Shown: positions 23,222 through 32,876 of the stretch, piece after piece
How the letters are laid out: each line of letters opens with the position of its first letter
How positions within the stretch are numbered: position 1 is the first letter of the stretch
Origin: Symbiodinium natans
Lineage: Eukaryota > Sar > Dinophyceae > Suessiales > Symbiodiniaceae
Assembly (NCBI GenBank): GCA_905221605.1
Contig: CAJNDS010000237.1
Coordinates: forward strand, 1 to 64,000
Length of the DNA stretch: 64,000 nt
Direction: 5' to 3'
Translations under genes and position numbers: made by a program
The notes under the pieces: model-generated
The model's input: only the letters and a program-made list of their open reading frames with translations
What the model was told of the DNA's origin: nothing
Database searches by the model: none

Positions 23222-23261
23222 GAAACAGATCCCCGAGCCTGCGAGGATGCCTGCCTGAAGG
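23222..23261 (+). CDS. PARP catalytic domain, exon 5
   Basis: The acceptor is TTGCGCAG (to 23221) and the GT donor is at 23262. It reads ETDPRACEDACLK plus one base, the acidic stretch that precedes the acceptor loop in PARPs. It joins in frame to the next exon. Confidence 0.88.
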
Positions 23262-23271
23262 GTGCGCTGGG

Positions 23272-23430
23272 AGACTTAGGGTTTAGGGTTTAGGGTTCGG
23301 GGGCTTCAGGGTTTAGGGGTTTAGGGTTTAGGGTTCGGGGGCTTCAGGGTTTAAGGTGTTTAGGGTTTAGGGTTAAGGTGTTTGGTGTTTAGGGTTTAGG
23401 GTTCAGGGTTTAGGGTTCAGGGTTTAGGGT
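23272..23430. repeat. TTTAGGG-type array at intron 5' end
   Basis: The array begins about 10 bp after the donor of the exon at 23222-23261. A CCCTAAA array at 23602-23673 closes the same intron before the next exon, in mirror orientation. Confidence 0.9.
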
Positions 23431-23721
23431 TGTGGGGTCACCGGAGAGCCTGAGAGAGCCTGATGGCCTGGATACCCCAAAGCAAGCAGAGTGAAGTGGA
23501 CTTGCTGGCCACGTGGCATGTGCCAGCACACGAGCAGTTTCTAGGACTGTTTCAGGTGGCTTGTGAAGCCCACGCCAAAAACCCTAAACTTTAAACCCTA
23601 AACCAGAAACCCTAAACCCTAAACCCTAAACCCTAAACCCTAAACCCTAAACCCTAAACCCTAAACCCTAAACCCCGTGAAATTTGCTCCCCTTACATCG
23701 AACCCAGACATTTCCGGGAAG

Positions 23722-23763
23722 GCAAGTTCAACTCGGTCCTCGGTGACCGGAAGAAGTGCAGAG
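23722..23763 (+). CDS. PARP catalytic domain, exon 6
   Basis: The acceptor is GGGAAG (to 23721). It reads KFNSVLGDRKKCR, matching the PARP motif SVLGDR...R. The donor is GC at 23764, so that the next exon restores C-R-G-T-F-R-E-F. Directly after the donor come two CCCTAAA units and then a long TTTAGGG array. Confidence 0.9.
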
Positions 23764-23782
23764 GCTGGAGCCCTAAACCCTA

Positions 23783-23872
23783 AACGGTTTAGGGTTTAGG
23801 GTTTAGGGTTTAGGGTTTAGGGTTTAGGGTTTAGGGTTTAGGGTTTAGGGTTTAGGGTTTAGGGTTTAGGGT
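23783..23872. repeat. TTTAGGG array at PARP intron 5' end
   Basis: About 12 perfect units start 20 bp after the donor of the exon at 23722-23763. Confidence 0.95.
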
Positions 23873-24247
23873 TGTAGAGCCTGAGGGCTTCTCAAGTCTT
23901 AAGCCCTAAACCGCCTAGACCCGAAACCCGAAACCCGAAACCCTAAACCTTAAACCCTAAACCCTAAACCCTAAACCCTAAACCCAAGGCTTCGGGTTTA
24001 GGGCTGAGGGTTTTGGAGTGTTACTCTTAGGGTTTAGGGCTGTGGGGTTGCGGCGCGGGGGTTTCCCAAGTAGGCCTTGGGACACTTGATAGTTCCTTTT
24101 TGGGGGGGATCTAAGTGATCCAAGAAGAAGCTGTTTAGGGTTAACAAAACCTCTTTAAATTTTCCCTCTTCTAAGAGGAAGTTGTTCAGTATAATGTTCA
24201 AGGGGTTCAGGGTTTGGGGTTTCGTTCGAGAGGCTTGCGGGGCCAAC

Positions 24248-24640
24248 TTAGTTTAGGAGGTTTACGGTTGTTGAGCTTAGGGTTCCTGTGTGTAGGGTTT
24301 TGGGCGGTGATCTGTTGATTTTGTTTACAGCTGCCAAGCGCCTCCCAGACTCTTTGATATCCGCTTGAATCTCCTCTGCATGCGCTCGCGTAACCGCTAG
24401 AATCACAATCTCATCTGCGCACTCTATGTCGTACACCCGGCGGCCCACAGACAAAGAACTAGTAGGTACCCCGTGGCGCCAAGTTTGGTATCTACGTCTG
24501 CCATCAGGACGGTCATGAGCAGTATTAACAGACGTGGGCTAAGGGGGCACAACCCCGCCGAATGCCTGTGCGTGGAAGACCGAGAAGTTTTCCTGCAAGC
24601 TGTGGGCAGCCGCAAGGCATGTAGCATAACCCGTCAGCCT
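24248..24640 (-). pseudogene. LINE-type reverse transcriptase remnant
   Basis: On the minus strand, one frame has GLCPLSPRLLILLMTVLMAD and a second, shifted frame has VYDIECADEIVILAVTRAHA. These match the order CPLSP...L..DVD...Y-x-DD-x-x-L-L-A seen in non-LTR retrotransposon reverse transcriptases. The catalytic YADD-like box is degenerate (CADE) and at least one frameshift separates the parts, so it is dead. It lies antisense inside a PARP intron. Confidence 0.75.
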
Positions 24641-25050
24641 GGGTCATCGACTTCGTGATGCTCCTACGATGCGGCTCTTCAAGTGACGACCAAACATGAG
24701 TCAGTTGCGGAAGACTCGGATATTGGGTGTTGGGTTAGAAAGTTGACGAGGCAGTATGCATCCCCTTGGAGGACGGAATTGTTGGTCTAAGGTTTAGGGT
24801 TTAATCCTGAACCCGAAGACCCTAAACCCTAAACCCTAAACCCTAAACCCTAAACCCTAAACCCGAAACCTAAACCCTAAACCCTAAACCCTAAACCCTC
24901 AACCCTACACTGGGCTGAGCTTGAGCGGGCCCAAGTTTGATACCCCACACCCCTGATGCCTCCGAACCCGTCATAAGAAAGCATTCCCCCAAAAAAACCT
25001 TGAAACCTTAAAGCCCCTTCAACCCCCAAACCCCCTAAAGCCCCTAAACC

Positions 25051-25110
25051 TTGGGATGTTCCCCCTTATCGTAACAGTCCTTAGCAGGGATTGTCGTACA
25101 CCCTATTATA
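25051..25110. mobile_element. Family C fragment
   Basis: It starts TTGGGATGTTCCCCCTTAT and continues with AACAGTCCTTAGCAGGGATTG, matching the left half of the elements at 10917 and 59541. The right half is missing. The next PARP exon starts 26 bp downstream. Confidence 0.65.
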
Positions 25111-25135
25111 ATTCGAGAGCCTAGAAATCCCAGAG

Positions 25136-25202
25136 GCACTTTCCGGGAGTTCATCGTCTTTGATGAGGAGCAGGTCTACACAAACTACATCCTGCCACTT
25201 GG
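25136..25202 (+). CDS. PARP catalytic domain, last recognised exon
   Basis: The acceptor is CCCAGAG (to 25135). It reads TFREFIVFDEEQVYTNYIL. TFREFIVFD is a conserved PARP strand. In the following QVYxEY region, where poly-ADP-ribosylating members carry the catalytic Glu, this sequence has Asn (YTNYIL). That suggests a mono-ADP-ribosyltransferase or an altered activity. A GC donor at 25203 joins to a terminal exon at 26229; without it the frame stays open into repeat sequence. Confidence 0.88.
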
Positions 25203-25699
25203 GCGAGAACGCAGAGCCCTGAAGGCTTCAAGGGCCCCTAAGCCTCAACCCTTAAACCCTTACACCCTTATACCCTTAAACCCTCAACCCCCCCCCCCCC
25301 CCCCCCCCCCCCAAACCTTTATACTCTTACACCCTTACACCCTTACATCCTAAAAACCTTTCATCCCTTAAGACCCAAAGGCCTTGCTACATGAGGTTCT
25401 TGGGCTTAAGATGATAGGCTCCCGGGTGCCTTTCAGGAAGCCCTATGCCCTGGAGACCCTTATAGGGTTTAGGGTTTGTGGTTTAAGGCTTAGGGTTTGC
25501 GCTAAGCCCTGTCAACCCTCCAACCTTATGGACCTTATCAGCCTTATAAGCGCTGTAAGCCTTCTCAACCTCATGCGCCTCATAAGCCCTTTAAGCCCGA
25601 AAAACCCTAGCCCTAAACCCTAAACCCGGACGCTCCCGTTTGGGTGCCGTAAAGGGGTTTAGAGGGCTATGGAGGGTTTCAGAGGGCTTTAAGTCTAGG

Positions 25700-25805
25700 G
25701 TCTAGGGTTTAGTCCTTTTCAGGGCCTTATAAGGGGCCATGCAACTGCCCTAAGAATCATGAAATAAGGTTCATGTGCCTTAAGGGGTATTTGGTTCTCT
25801 GGGAT
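25700..25805. repeat. Repeat family E, copy 3
   Basis: It contains GGGGCCATGCAACTGCCCTAAG, like the right ends at 20697 and 45770. Confidence 0.5.
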
Positions 25806-26228
25806 ACGTAGTGTTTGGTGTGAGAATAGGGTAACCCTAAACCCTAAACCCTAAACCCTAAACCCTAAACCCTAAACCCTAAACCCTGAACCCTGAACCC
25901 TGAACCCTGAACCCTGAACCCTGAACCCTAAACCCTAAACCGCATGACGCATGGTTGCACTGGACGACTTCAGAGTCTGATGATGGCACCCGACACCCCG
26001 GAGACTCCATATGTTGCCTGCTAGGAGTATCCTCGTAGAGAGAAGGCATAACCATTTATATAGATTGTTGAGTTTAGGGTTTGGGGTTTAGGGTCGGTTT
26101 AGGGTTTAGGGTTTAGGGTTTAGGGTCTAGGGTTTAGGGTTTAGGGTTTAGGGTTTAGGGTTTTGAGTTTAGGGTTTTAGGGTGAGCCATAAGACTGTAG
26201 GCGATGAACCCCAAACCCCCTTTCCCAG

Positions 26229-26277
26229 GACCTACAAGCGGGTTGCCACGAAATCTGCCTTCTGTGACTGGGCTTGA
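26229..26277 (+). CDS. Possible terminal PARP exon
   Basis: The acceptor is TTTCCCAG (to 26228). With one leading base it reads TYKRVATKSAFCDWA and then TGA at 26275-26277. The phase fits a GC donor at 25203. No conserved motif confirms it. Confidence 0.4.
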
Positions 26278-26290
26278 GCTCAAGAGGGCT

Positions 26291-26459
26291 GCTCCTCCTC
26301 AGCTATCATGGGTTCCCCTACTACCCCCCTCTATACTACCCCTCCAAGGGTCCCCCCATAATTAAGCTTAAGTAAGGTTATTTAAGGGGGGGAACCTAGG
26401 GGGGGGGGGGGGGGTAGTATAGAGGGGGGTAGTAGGGGAGCCCATGAAGTTAGGAGCAC
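26291..26459. mobile_element. Foldback element, family G
   Basis: The left arm GGGTTCCCCTACTACCCCCC and the right arm GGGGGGTAGTAGGGGAGCCC are near-perfect inverses, with CTATACTACCCC/GGGGTAGTATAG inside. The outer flanks GCTCCTCCTCAGC and AAGTTAGGAGCAC are weak inverses. A diverged relative may lie at 51060-51235. Confidence 0.75.
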
Positions 26460-26754
26460 ATCCATGGGTCCAACCGCCTTACGAAGACCTTAGCAGTTGA
26501 CTCGACTTACAGAAAGCTTTTCGGATGACTGGATTTGAATAGATCTTACAGATGACTCGATTTGCACAAAGCGTTGCAGATGAATCGGCTTGCCGAGAGT
26601 TTTGCATATTACGGGACTTACATAGAGCTTTACATGGCGACGGCTGCGCGTAAGCAAATCATGCACAATTCGACGCCCCAGCAGCTCTGCATATACTTGT
26701 TGCTGAAGTAACACGCCTGCCATCATTTTCCACCGTAGTGATGCACAACAATAG

Positions 26755-27060
26755 CACGCACTACTACTACTGCTGCTTGGAGTATTGCTACTGTGACTGC
26801 TACTGCGACTGCTTCGGCGACTCGCGACTGCTACTACTACTGCTGCTTCTTCCTCTACTTCACTTGTAGCTGTCCGGGACATGATTGTGCGATGTTGGCT
26901 CATCATGGAAGAGTCACCAGAGAAGCGTAAGTCAGCAGCAGCAGCAGCAGCAGCAGGAGTAGCCCCCTTTCCCCCCCACCCCCTCCCCCCCACCCTTTTC
27001 TTCCCCGCCCTCCGCCCCCCTGCCCCCGCCCCCTCTCCCCGTCTTTCTGTTGTGTTGAGA
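26755..27060. repeat. Low-complexity tri-nucleotide and C-rich block
   Basis: CTA/CTG triplets lie at 26758-26855, GCA triplets at about 26935-26955 and a C/T-rich tract at 26965-27045. The C/T tract lies just upstream of the AG at 27078-27079 and could act as its polypyrimidine tract. A long minus-strand frame here is compositional. Confidence 0.7.
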
Positions 27061-27079
27061 ATTGTTTTACAACTGCCAG

Positions 27080-27730
27080 TGGAGATCCCATGAAGCCTCG
27101 GCTGCTGGACGTGAGCCTGCTCATTGTGGGCGATGGGCCTGAGGCGGAGCTGCTGTTGCAGCGACGCCGCGAAGCGGGTGGCAGGGTTTGCCTCCTTCAC
27201 ACGAACCGGCCACCGTGGACAAGCACGCTAGAAGATGGCAAGGACAAGCAAGGCAACGGAGAAAAGGCAGGGAAGGAGGAACATGAAGAGCCCATGTTCG
27301 AAGTCAACTTGGGCTGGGAAGAGTTCAACGAGAATGAAGTTCAAGAAGTGCACGAAGAGCTTATGTTCGAAGCGAACTTGGTCTGGGGAGAGTTTGAAGC
27401 GAAGGTAGTTCAGGAGGAGCATGAAAAGCAGGAGGCTCAGAAAGGGGCTGGGAGGGCAGAGGAGGAGCCCATGTTCCAAGAAGAGACCTTCGTTTGGCAG
27501 CCCCCACAATATCGGGCTGCCCGGTCTGCGGCAGCTCGCAAACTCCAGCGACTGTATGGCTGCACCCAACGAGGCCTGATCCGCATAGGGCCTGACATAG
27601 TCGAGCTAGAGGACGGGCAGTGGTATGAGCTCCTGTACAACGAGCATGGCCGAGCCACGGGGGTGCGAGTACTGTATGCGAAGCAAGGAGAGCCGCCTTC
27701 CATCGCATGGCAGCTGTCTGGAGTAGCTTA
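27080..27730 (+). CDS. Membrane-protein gene, large N-terminal exon
   Basis: The acceptor is TGCCAG (to 27079) and ATG at 27090 is a possible start. About 213 codons end at a GT donor at 27731. The acidic middle holds an internal repeat: EEPMFEVNLGWEEF, EELMFEANLVWGEF and EEPMFQEETFVW, about 30-45 residues apart. The C-terminal third includes QWYELLYNEHGRATGVRVLY, which may be a small beta fold. I do not recognise the family. The frame continues across the 140-bp intron into the membrane part (27871 on). Confidence 0.8.
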
Positions 27731-27870
27731 GTGTTGGTTAGTAGGGAATGGGGGAATGAGATACCCAAACAAATCCCTTAAAGGGCATATGTAACCCTAT
27801 ATAATCCCCTAAGGGGATATATAGGGTACATATAGGGCACCTCATTTCCTTATTCCCTACCAACCAACAG
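27731..27870. mobile_element. Introner element K, copy 1 (140-bp intron)
   Basis: The intron starts with GT and ends with AG. Its ends are inverted: GTTGGTTAGTAGGGAATG and ATTCCCTACCAACCAACAG. The centre is palindromic (CCCTATATAATCCCC / GGGGATATATAGGG). Removing it joins the two long flanking frames (TA plus T gives Tyr). Copy 2 is at 52449-52699. Confidence 0.85.
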
Positions 27871-28521
27871 TAAGGTAGTGCTGCTTGCGGATGGCTTGGA
27901 TGCTGGGAGGAAGGCTGGAAGCCCACGAAGTGGGCCAGAACACCTGGCATTGGCAAGGGCGGCTGATGTGCGGGTGATTTGCGAGGATGCAAAGCCCGTC
28001 ATGATTCTCAACTATGGGACTGCACTCAGCTCGTCAGCTTGGTTTCTCTGTGTAATGACCATTTTCTATCTAACGGCTGTGTACTTCGAGCCAGAGCTCG
28101 TGCCCGGGCAGTTCGCATGGTGGCGGCCGCTGACATGCCCATGGGTCCTGCATGTGCTGCCGCTACAAATGCATCCCCTTCTTTCAAGATGCTTCTTGGG
28201 CTTCGCCCCGACAAAGGACGCCCTGCCCGTGCGAGTTGCCGCACTGACAACCTATGTGCTGGGCCTCATACCTCCGATGTACATGTTGGGCGGCTACTAC
28301 CATCTGCCTTACTTCTTGACCTTAATGCTGATCATGGAAAGTTGGACGCTGGTGGAGCTCTACCTCATGCACCGCGCACACGAGCAGAACACCAGCATCA
28401 AGCACCCTGGTTTTTCACAGCACTTCCCAAAGCCCAAGGATGTCAAGAGGCAGCTGCTTTTCACCATGGCGATGGCATGGTCGAGGACCCTATGCCAGGG
28501 GGCGATGTGGCTGATCACACT
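27871..28521 (+). CDS. Membrane-protein gene, exon 2
   Basis: It continues the frame of the previous exon (KVVLLADGLDAGRKAGS). Hydrophobic segments include AWFLCVMTIFYLTAVYF, RVAALTTYVLGLIPPMYML and LPYFLTLMLIMESWTLVELY, so at least three to four membrane spans are likely. The frame ends in TAG at 28532 if unspliced. A GA donor at 28522 would give the phase needed by the next hydrophobic exon. Confidence 0.8.
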
Positions 28522-28646
28522 GACTCTTTCTTAGCCAACTATGTGAGCTTTAAACTTTTGGGTTCTTTACTTATTCCACTTATTTCGTAGGAATAATGAA
28601 GCTTAACCGGTCTTTGTTCCTTACTTATTGAGTAGGAATAAGAAAG

Positions 28647-28773
28647 TTCCACCCTTTTGTTCTCCTTGGCTTATTGGACCTGTATAAGGATCTATGGCAT
28701 CCTTGAGCCCATCAACAGCGCTGCGGCGGGGCTCTTTCTCACAACCACCACGAGCCTCGCTGAGAACCTCATG
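28647..28773 (+). CDS. Membrane-protein gene, exon 3
   Basis: The acceptor is AGAAAG (to 28646). The frame STLLFSLAYWTCIRIYGILE continues with a hydrophobic AAAGLFLTTTTSLAENLM. The donor is GT at 28774, just before a family A element. It fits as another membrane span of the same protein. Confidence 0.65.
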
Positions 28774-28776
28774 GTT

Positions 28777-28922
28777 GTTACTTGGAGGTTCATGGTACTT
28801 AGTAACCCAATACGAACTGTACTTAATTTTAACCCAAATATGACCCTACCAGGTACTTTAGTGCCTTAGAGGTGCGATACAACTAGACTTGGAAGCTCTT
28901 TGTAAGTGGCGTTACTAAGGTG
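28777..28922. mobile_element. Introner-like element, family A copy 2
   Basis: Left end TTACTTGGAGGTTCATGG, then TACTTAGTAACCCAATA. The right part is diverged (GGCGTTACTAAGG). It begins at the donor of the preceding exon. Confidence 0.65.
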
Positions 28923-29129
28923 GCTTATGGGGGCATTGTACGAGGATTGACAGGGGATACCGTGTAGGCTTCCTCAGTCAGCAGGCTCCACGATAATGAG
29001 CCCAGTTGAAACGAAAACTGGGGCATCGCGGTGTTTCTAGATTACTCTGGGGCCAGGACCCTAAAAACCCTAGGTTTTTTATATCTTAACAAGCCGACAC
29101 ACCCCAACCCCCCCCCCCCCCCCCCCCAG

Positions 29130-29195
29130 GCTACCGTTCAACTTGCCTATGGGAAGTTGGTGTGGCAGCCCCGGGTCGATCCCGAATCAAAGCAG
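29130..29195 (+). CDS. Membrane-protein gene, exon 4
   Basis: The acceptor follows a long C tract (CCCAG to 29129). It reads ATVQLAYGKLVWQPRVDPES plus KQ. The donor is GC at 29196, phase 0, joining to VVNGDQ. Using the GT at 29204 would lose the frame. Confidence 0.65.
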
Positions 29196-29223
29196 GCTTC
29201 TTGGTAGCTGAGTGGCACCCCCC

Positions 29224-29302
29224 CTAAACCCTAAACCCTAAACCCTAAACCCTAAACCCTAAACCCTAAACCCTAAACCCTAAACCCTAAACCCTAAACC
29301 CC
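29224..29302. repeat. CCCTAAA array
   Basis: About 11 perfect units inside the intron between 29195 and 29617. A second array lies at 29518-29588. Confidence 0.95.
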
Positions 29303-29599
29303 CGTTTACTTCGCTTTTAGTGCCCTGGGCTGCCTGACTGAAGTAGCCCCCTAAACCCCAACAACCAAACGAAACAAGCCCTAAACCCAAAACCGTAAAC
29401 CTGCCCAAACCGCAAACCAATCGCTAAGCCCCAAACCCTATACTCCAAACCCTAAACCCCAAAACCCAAGCCCCCAAACCCTAAACCCCAAAACCCTAAC
29501 TGGAAACTCTAAGCCTTAAACCCTAAACCCCAAACCCTAAACCCTAAACCCTAAACCCTAAACCCTAAACCCTAAACCCTAAACCCTGTATATATGCTA

Positions 29600-29616
29600 G
29601 TTACTGGGCTACCAAG
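29600..29616. mobile_element. Family D right-end fragment at an acceptor
   Basis: GTTACTGGGCTACCAAG matches the right terminus of family D. Its final AG is the acceptor of the exon at 29617. Confidence 0.65.
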
Positions 29617-29647
29617 GTGGTCAACGGAGACCAGATCGAGGCTCCCA
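29617..29647 (+). CDS. Membrane-protein gene, exon 5
   Basis: A short exon, VVNGDQIEAP plus one base, with a GC donor at 29648. The phase fits the next exon and makes Ser at the junction. The frame stays open to 29667, before a GT, as an alternative. Confidence 0.55.
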
Positions 29648-29683
29648 GCGCTCTCATCAGCTCCTGGGTTTATATGAAAGAAA

Positions 29684-29860
29684 GGGTTTAGGGTTTAGGG
29701 TTTAGGGTTTAGGGTTTAGGGTTTAGGGTTTAGGGTTTGGGGTTTGGGGTTTGGGGTTTGGGGTTTGGGGTTTGGTTTGGGGTTGGGGTTTGGGGTTTGG
29801 GGTTTGGGGTCCAGGGTTTAGGGTTGGGGGTTTAGAGTTTAGGGTCTAGGGTTTAGGATT
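29684..29860. repeat. TTTAGGG/TTTGGGG array at intron 5' end
   Basis: About eight TTTAGGG units turn into TTTGGGG units. It begins 36 bp after the GC donor of the exon at 29617. Confidence 0.9.
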
Positions 29861-30004
29861 TAGGGTTCCTCATGAGCTCAGAGTTTAGGGCTTAGGGCTC
29901 AGGGTTAAACCCTAAGCCCCAAACCCCAAACCCTAAACTTTAGGGTTTCGATCATGTCAAGTGTGAGATGTTTTTTTGTTGTAGCCTTATTTGAACAAGC
30001 CCAG

Positions 30005-30072
30005 GCTTTGCTCACGGCCTGTGCGAGTCCCTACGGATGACCAACCTCGTGGCCGTGGCCGCCAAAGCGGGC
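30005..30072 (+). CDS. Membrane-protein gene, exon 6
   Basis: The acceptor is AGCCCAG (to 30004) and the GT donor is at 30073. It reads FAHGLCESLRMTNLVAVAAK plus AG, phase 0 at the end. Confidence 0.65.
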
Positions 30073-30427
30073 GTTTGGCGCTGGAGCTGGCTTGGAACTG
30101 CTGCTAGGAAGGGATTAGGGGCCGTTTAGGGTTGAGGGGTTAGTGCCTAGAGAGACTCGATGAATAGGATCCCTATGCTCAGCTCAGGAATGTTCCCTGA
30201 TTTAGGGGCTTTGGAGTCTCAGGGCAACGCCCTTTTCCATCTTTTTCTCGGGGTGCAGCGCACCTCACAACGGATGAGCGCAGCACTGTCATTATTCTCA
30301 GGATTTGGGAAACCCTCCTTAGGGTTTAAGAATTGGATACCTAGCCCCCACCCCCTAACGTCATGGACCCTTCAAAAGACCTAAACCCCTAAATGCGCTA
30401 AACCCTAAGTGCCCTAAATCCTCAACC

Positions 30428-30522
30428 CTAAACCCTAAACCCTAAACCCTAAACCCTAAACCCTAAACCCTAAACCCTAAACCCTAAACCCTAAACCCTA
30501 AACCCTAAACCCTAAACCCTAA
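30428..30522. repeat. CCCTAAA array before exon
   Basis: About 13 units end 12 bp before the acceptor of the exon at 30535. Confidence 0.95.
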
Positions 30523-30534
30523 CCGGCAATCCAG

Positions 30535-30647
30535 GTTTGCATGATCTTCGTTGGGAACGTCTGCCAGCGTCAGGGGCTTCACACCTACGTACTGGCACTG
30601 GTTCTCCCCAAGCGCTTCCTGCGACTGATCAGACCCTCAGACCCCAT
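30535..30647 (+). CDS. Membrane-protein gene, exon 7
   Basis: The acceptor is AATCCAG (to 30534). It reads VCMIFVGNVCQRQGLHTYVL and then ALVLPKRFLRLIRPSD. A GTGAG donor lies at 30648. The phase to the next recognised exon does not match directly, so a different donor or a missed small exon is likely. Confidence 0.65.
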
Positions 30648-30860
30648 GTGAGATTTTCCTAAACCCTAAACCCTAAACCCTAAACCCTAAACCCTAAACC
30701 CTAAACCCTAAACCCTAAACCCTAAATGTCCATTAAGGGGATGGCGACTTCGGGGTCTTTTCATGTGCGTTCGACGGGGTTTAGGGTTGAGGAGTAGCTC
30801 CTTCATCTGGTGAGTGGGGGTGGGAGGGGGGCAAAAAGGGTCTTTGTTCTTTGATTTTTT

Positions 30861-30960
30861 TACTGTAACTGTAGATTCTTACCTTTTTTGGGCTTATTGG
30901 GTTTCTTATTAAGACAGCAAAAAGTTTAATTTATAGCTACCCTCCTGAGTGCAGCCAAGT
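30861..30960. repeat. Repeat family I, copy 1
   Basis: A 100-bp segment starting TACTGTAACTGTAGATTCTT and ending CTCCTGAGTGCAGCCAAG. Copy 2 at 35891-35990 is very similar and lies inside a family A element. Confidence 0.75.
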
Positions 30961-31305
30961 GTTGACAAGTTTGTTTCAGAGGTCGACTCTTCACCTTGCA
31001 ACCTACTCCCTCAACCCCAATCCCCCACACCCTAAACCCCAAACCCTCAACCCCAAACCCTAAACCCGAAACCCCAAAACCCTTGCAGCTTTCGAGCCAG
31101 CCCTGCAGGTTTTTTGTGGGATTCCCTCATTGGGCTGATAAGAGGGTCTCATGTTTAGATGTGTGTGTGTATTGTTCAAAGCATTCTGGTACTGAAAAGG
31201 CCCGAAGATCAAAGAACAATCCCTAACACCCCCTAAACCCCTAGCGAAAACCCCAATCAAAACCAAAAGAACTTCTAATGCCCCTAAACCCTTAACAAGG
31301 ACCAG

Positions 31306-31406
31306 GCTGCGTGGTAATGATTCACCGGCATGCGCGCTTCTTTGCCGGGTACTGGCGATTTCTGGGGGCGCTGGCATTTGTCGTCTTCAACGCGTTGGGG
31401 CGGCAG
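31306..31406 (+). CDS. Membrane-protein gene, exon 8
   Basis: The acceptor is GGACCAG (to 31305) and the donor CAG|GTGGGT is strong (31407). The frame with two leading bases reads CVVMIHRHARFFAGYWRFLG and then ALAFVVFNALGRQ, another membrane span. Confidence 0.7.
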
Positions 31407-31620
31407 GTGGGTTTCGAGCTTAGGGTTTTTTCGGGTTCTAGCGTTTCGGACTGTTAGGTAATCCGAAACCCTAAACCCTAAACCCTAAACCCTAAACCCT
31501 AAACCCTAAACCCTAAACCCTAAACCCTAAACCCTTGTAGAGGTTTTGGGTGTTAGGGTGTTAAGGCTCTCCCCACCCGCCCTGGTCAGCCCCAAAGTTT
31601 CGCCCCTCAGGCCACCAGGT

Positions 31621-31708
31621 TAGGGTTTAGGGTTTAGGGTTTAGGGTTTAGGGTTTAGGGTTTAGGGTTTAGGGTTTAGGGTTTAGGGTTTAGGGTTTAG
31701 GGTTTAGG
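31621..31708. repeat. TTTAGGG array
   Basis: About 12 perfect units. A CCCTAAA counterpart follows at 31800-31886, just before the exon at 31893. Confidence 0.95.
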
Positions 31709-31892
31709 GGTCCTGTTGTTGTTTTGACCAGACCGCCAGGTGATCCGGTTTGTTGAAAAACAGACAGGCGATCCGGTTTAGGGTTTAGGGTTTAGGGTTT
31801 TATTTTACCCTAAATCCTTTACCCTAAACCCTAAACCCTAAACCCTAAACCCTAAAGCCCTAAACCCTAAGCCCTAAACCCTAAACCACCAG

Positions 31893-31946
31893 GTGATCCC
31901 TGGGCGAAGTGCTGCGCTACTCTTCAACGACCAAGCGCTGATCCTG
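31893..31946 (+). CDS. Membrane-protein gene, exon 9
   Basis: Eighteen codons, VIPGRSAALLFNDQALIL, lie between the acceptor CACCAG and the donor GTAGGC. It is phase 0 on both sides, consistent with its neighbours. Confidence 0.7.
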
Positions 31947-32582
31947 GTAGGCATTCTGTTTGTCTTCGAGGTGCCTTGTGGGGCATACTTTGGGATGTAC
32001 CCCCTGATACGAACAAGCCTTAATGGGGATTATATGTATATGGGTACTATAATGCCTATGTTAGTATAAAGAGAACATCCGAAGGAACATCCGAAAGCAT
32101 ACATTTTGTGTTCGAGGTGCCTGGGGCGGGGGGGGGAGGGGGGGGAAGGGAGACATGGCGGTTACGATAAGAAGGGATCCCAAATAGACTTTAAGAAGGA
32201 CCCTCCCCCCCCCAAGTGGCCCGACACAGGGAGGCTCTAGTTAAGGTTAAGGGTTTAGGGCTTGGGGTTTGGGCTTTCGGTTTAAGAGTTTAGGGTTTGG
32301 GGTTTAGAAGGTTTATGGCGTAGGGCTCCTGGTCTTCGAGGTGCCTTGAAGGAAGGTTCCATTCGCAGTCCGGTCTAGGGCTTAGGGTCCCCAAACCCCT
32401 CCAAGCCCAAACCCTACTTTTTCTGCCAGCTAGCCCGTACCCGTGGGCATCCAAGCGGGGATGGTGGAGTTGAGGGGCTTAGTTGTCAGGGTACCCTAAA
32501 CCCGAAACCCTAAACCCTAAACCCTCAACCCTAAACCCTAAACCCTAAACCCTAAAGCCTAAACCCTAATCCTTCCTTCAAG

Positions 32583-32661
32583 GTCTTGGAGGACCTGGTG
32601 GTCGCAGCGAACATCTTCCCTCTGGACCCCTGGCGGGGCCGTATGGCGGCACTTTACGAAG
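32583..32661 (+). CDS. Membrane-protein gene, exon 10
   Basis: It reads VLEDLVVAANIFPLDPWRGR and then MAALYE plus one base. A GC donor at 32662 keeps the phase into exon 11 (Y-E-G-L-H). The alternative GTTTAGGG donor at 32681 leaves the frame out of step. GGCCTCC occurs at both intron ends. Confidence 0.7.
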
Positions 32662-32780
32662 GCCTCCTGGTTGCCCAGCGGTTTAGGGTTTATAAGGTTT
32701 AGGGTTTTGGGTTTAGGGATTAGGGTTTGGGGTTTAGGGTTTGGGGTTTGGGGTTTGGGGTTTCGGGTCTGAGGTTTGGG

Positions 32781-32876
32781 GTAGCCCGGTGGTACTCCTT
32801 TGCCTGGTTTTTTGTTGGTTCAAGGTTCCCTTATCAAGGTAGCCAACTACTACAATATGGCTTCTGGGCTACCCAG
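32781..32876. mobile_element. Introner-like element, family D copy 3
   Basis: The left end is GTAGCCCGGTGGTAC and the right end is TTCTGGGCTACCCAG. Its final AG is exactly the acceptor of exon 11. Confidence 0.75.

Noticed and set aside
26490-27200. Minus-strand frame of 236 codons with Ala, Gly and Ser runs
   Set aside because: It is made of triplet repeats and overlaps a better-supported + strand exon. All other gene signs in the window are on +.
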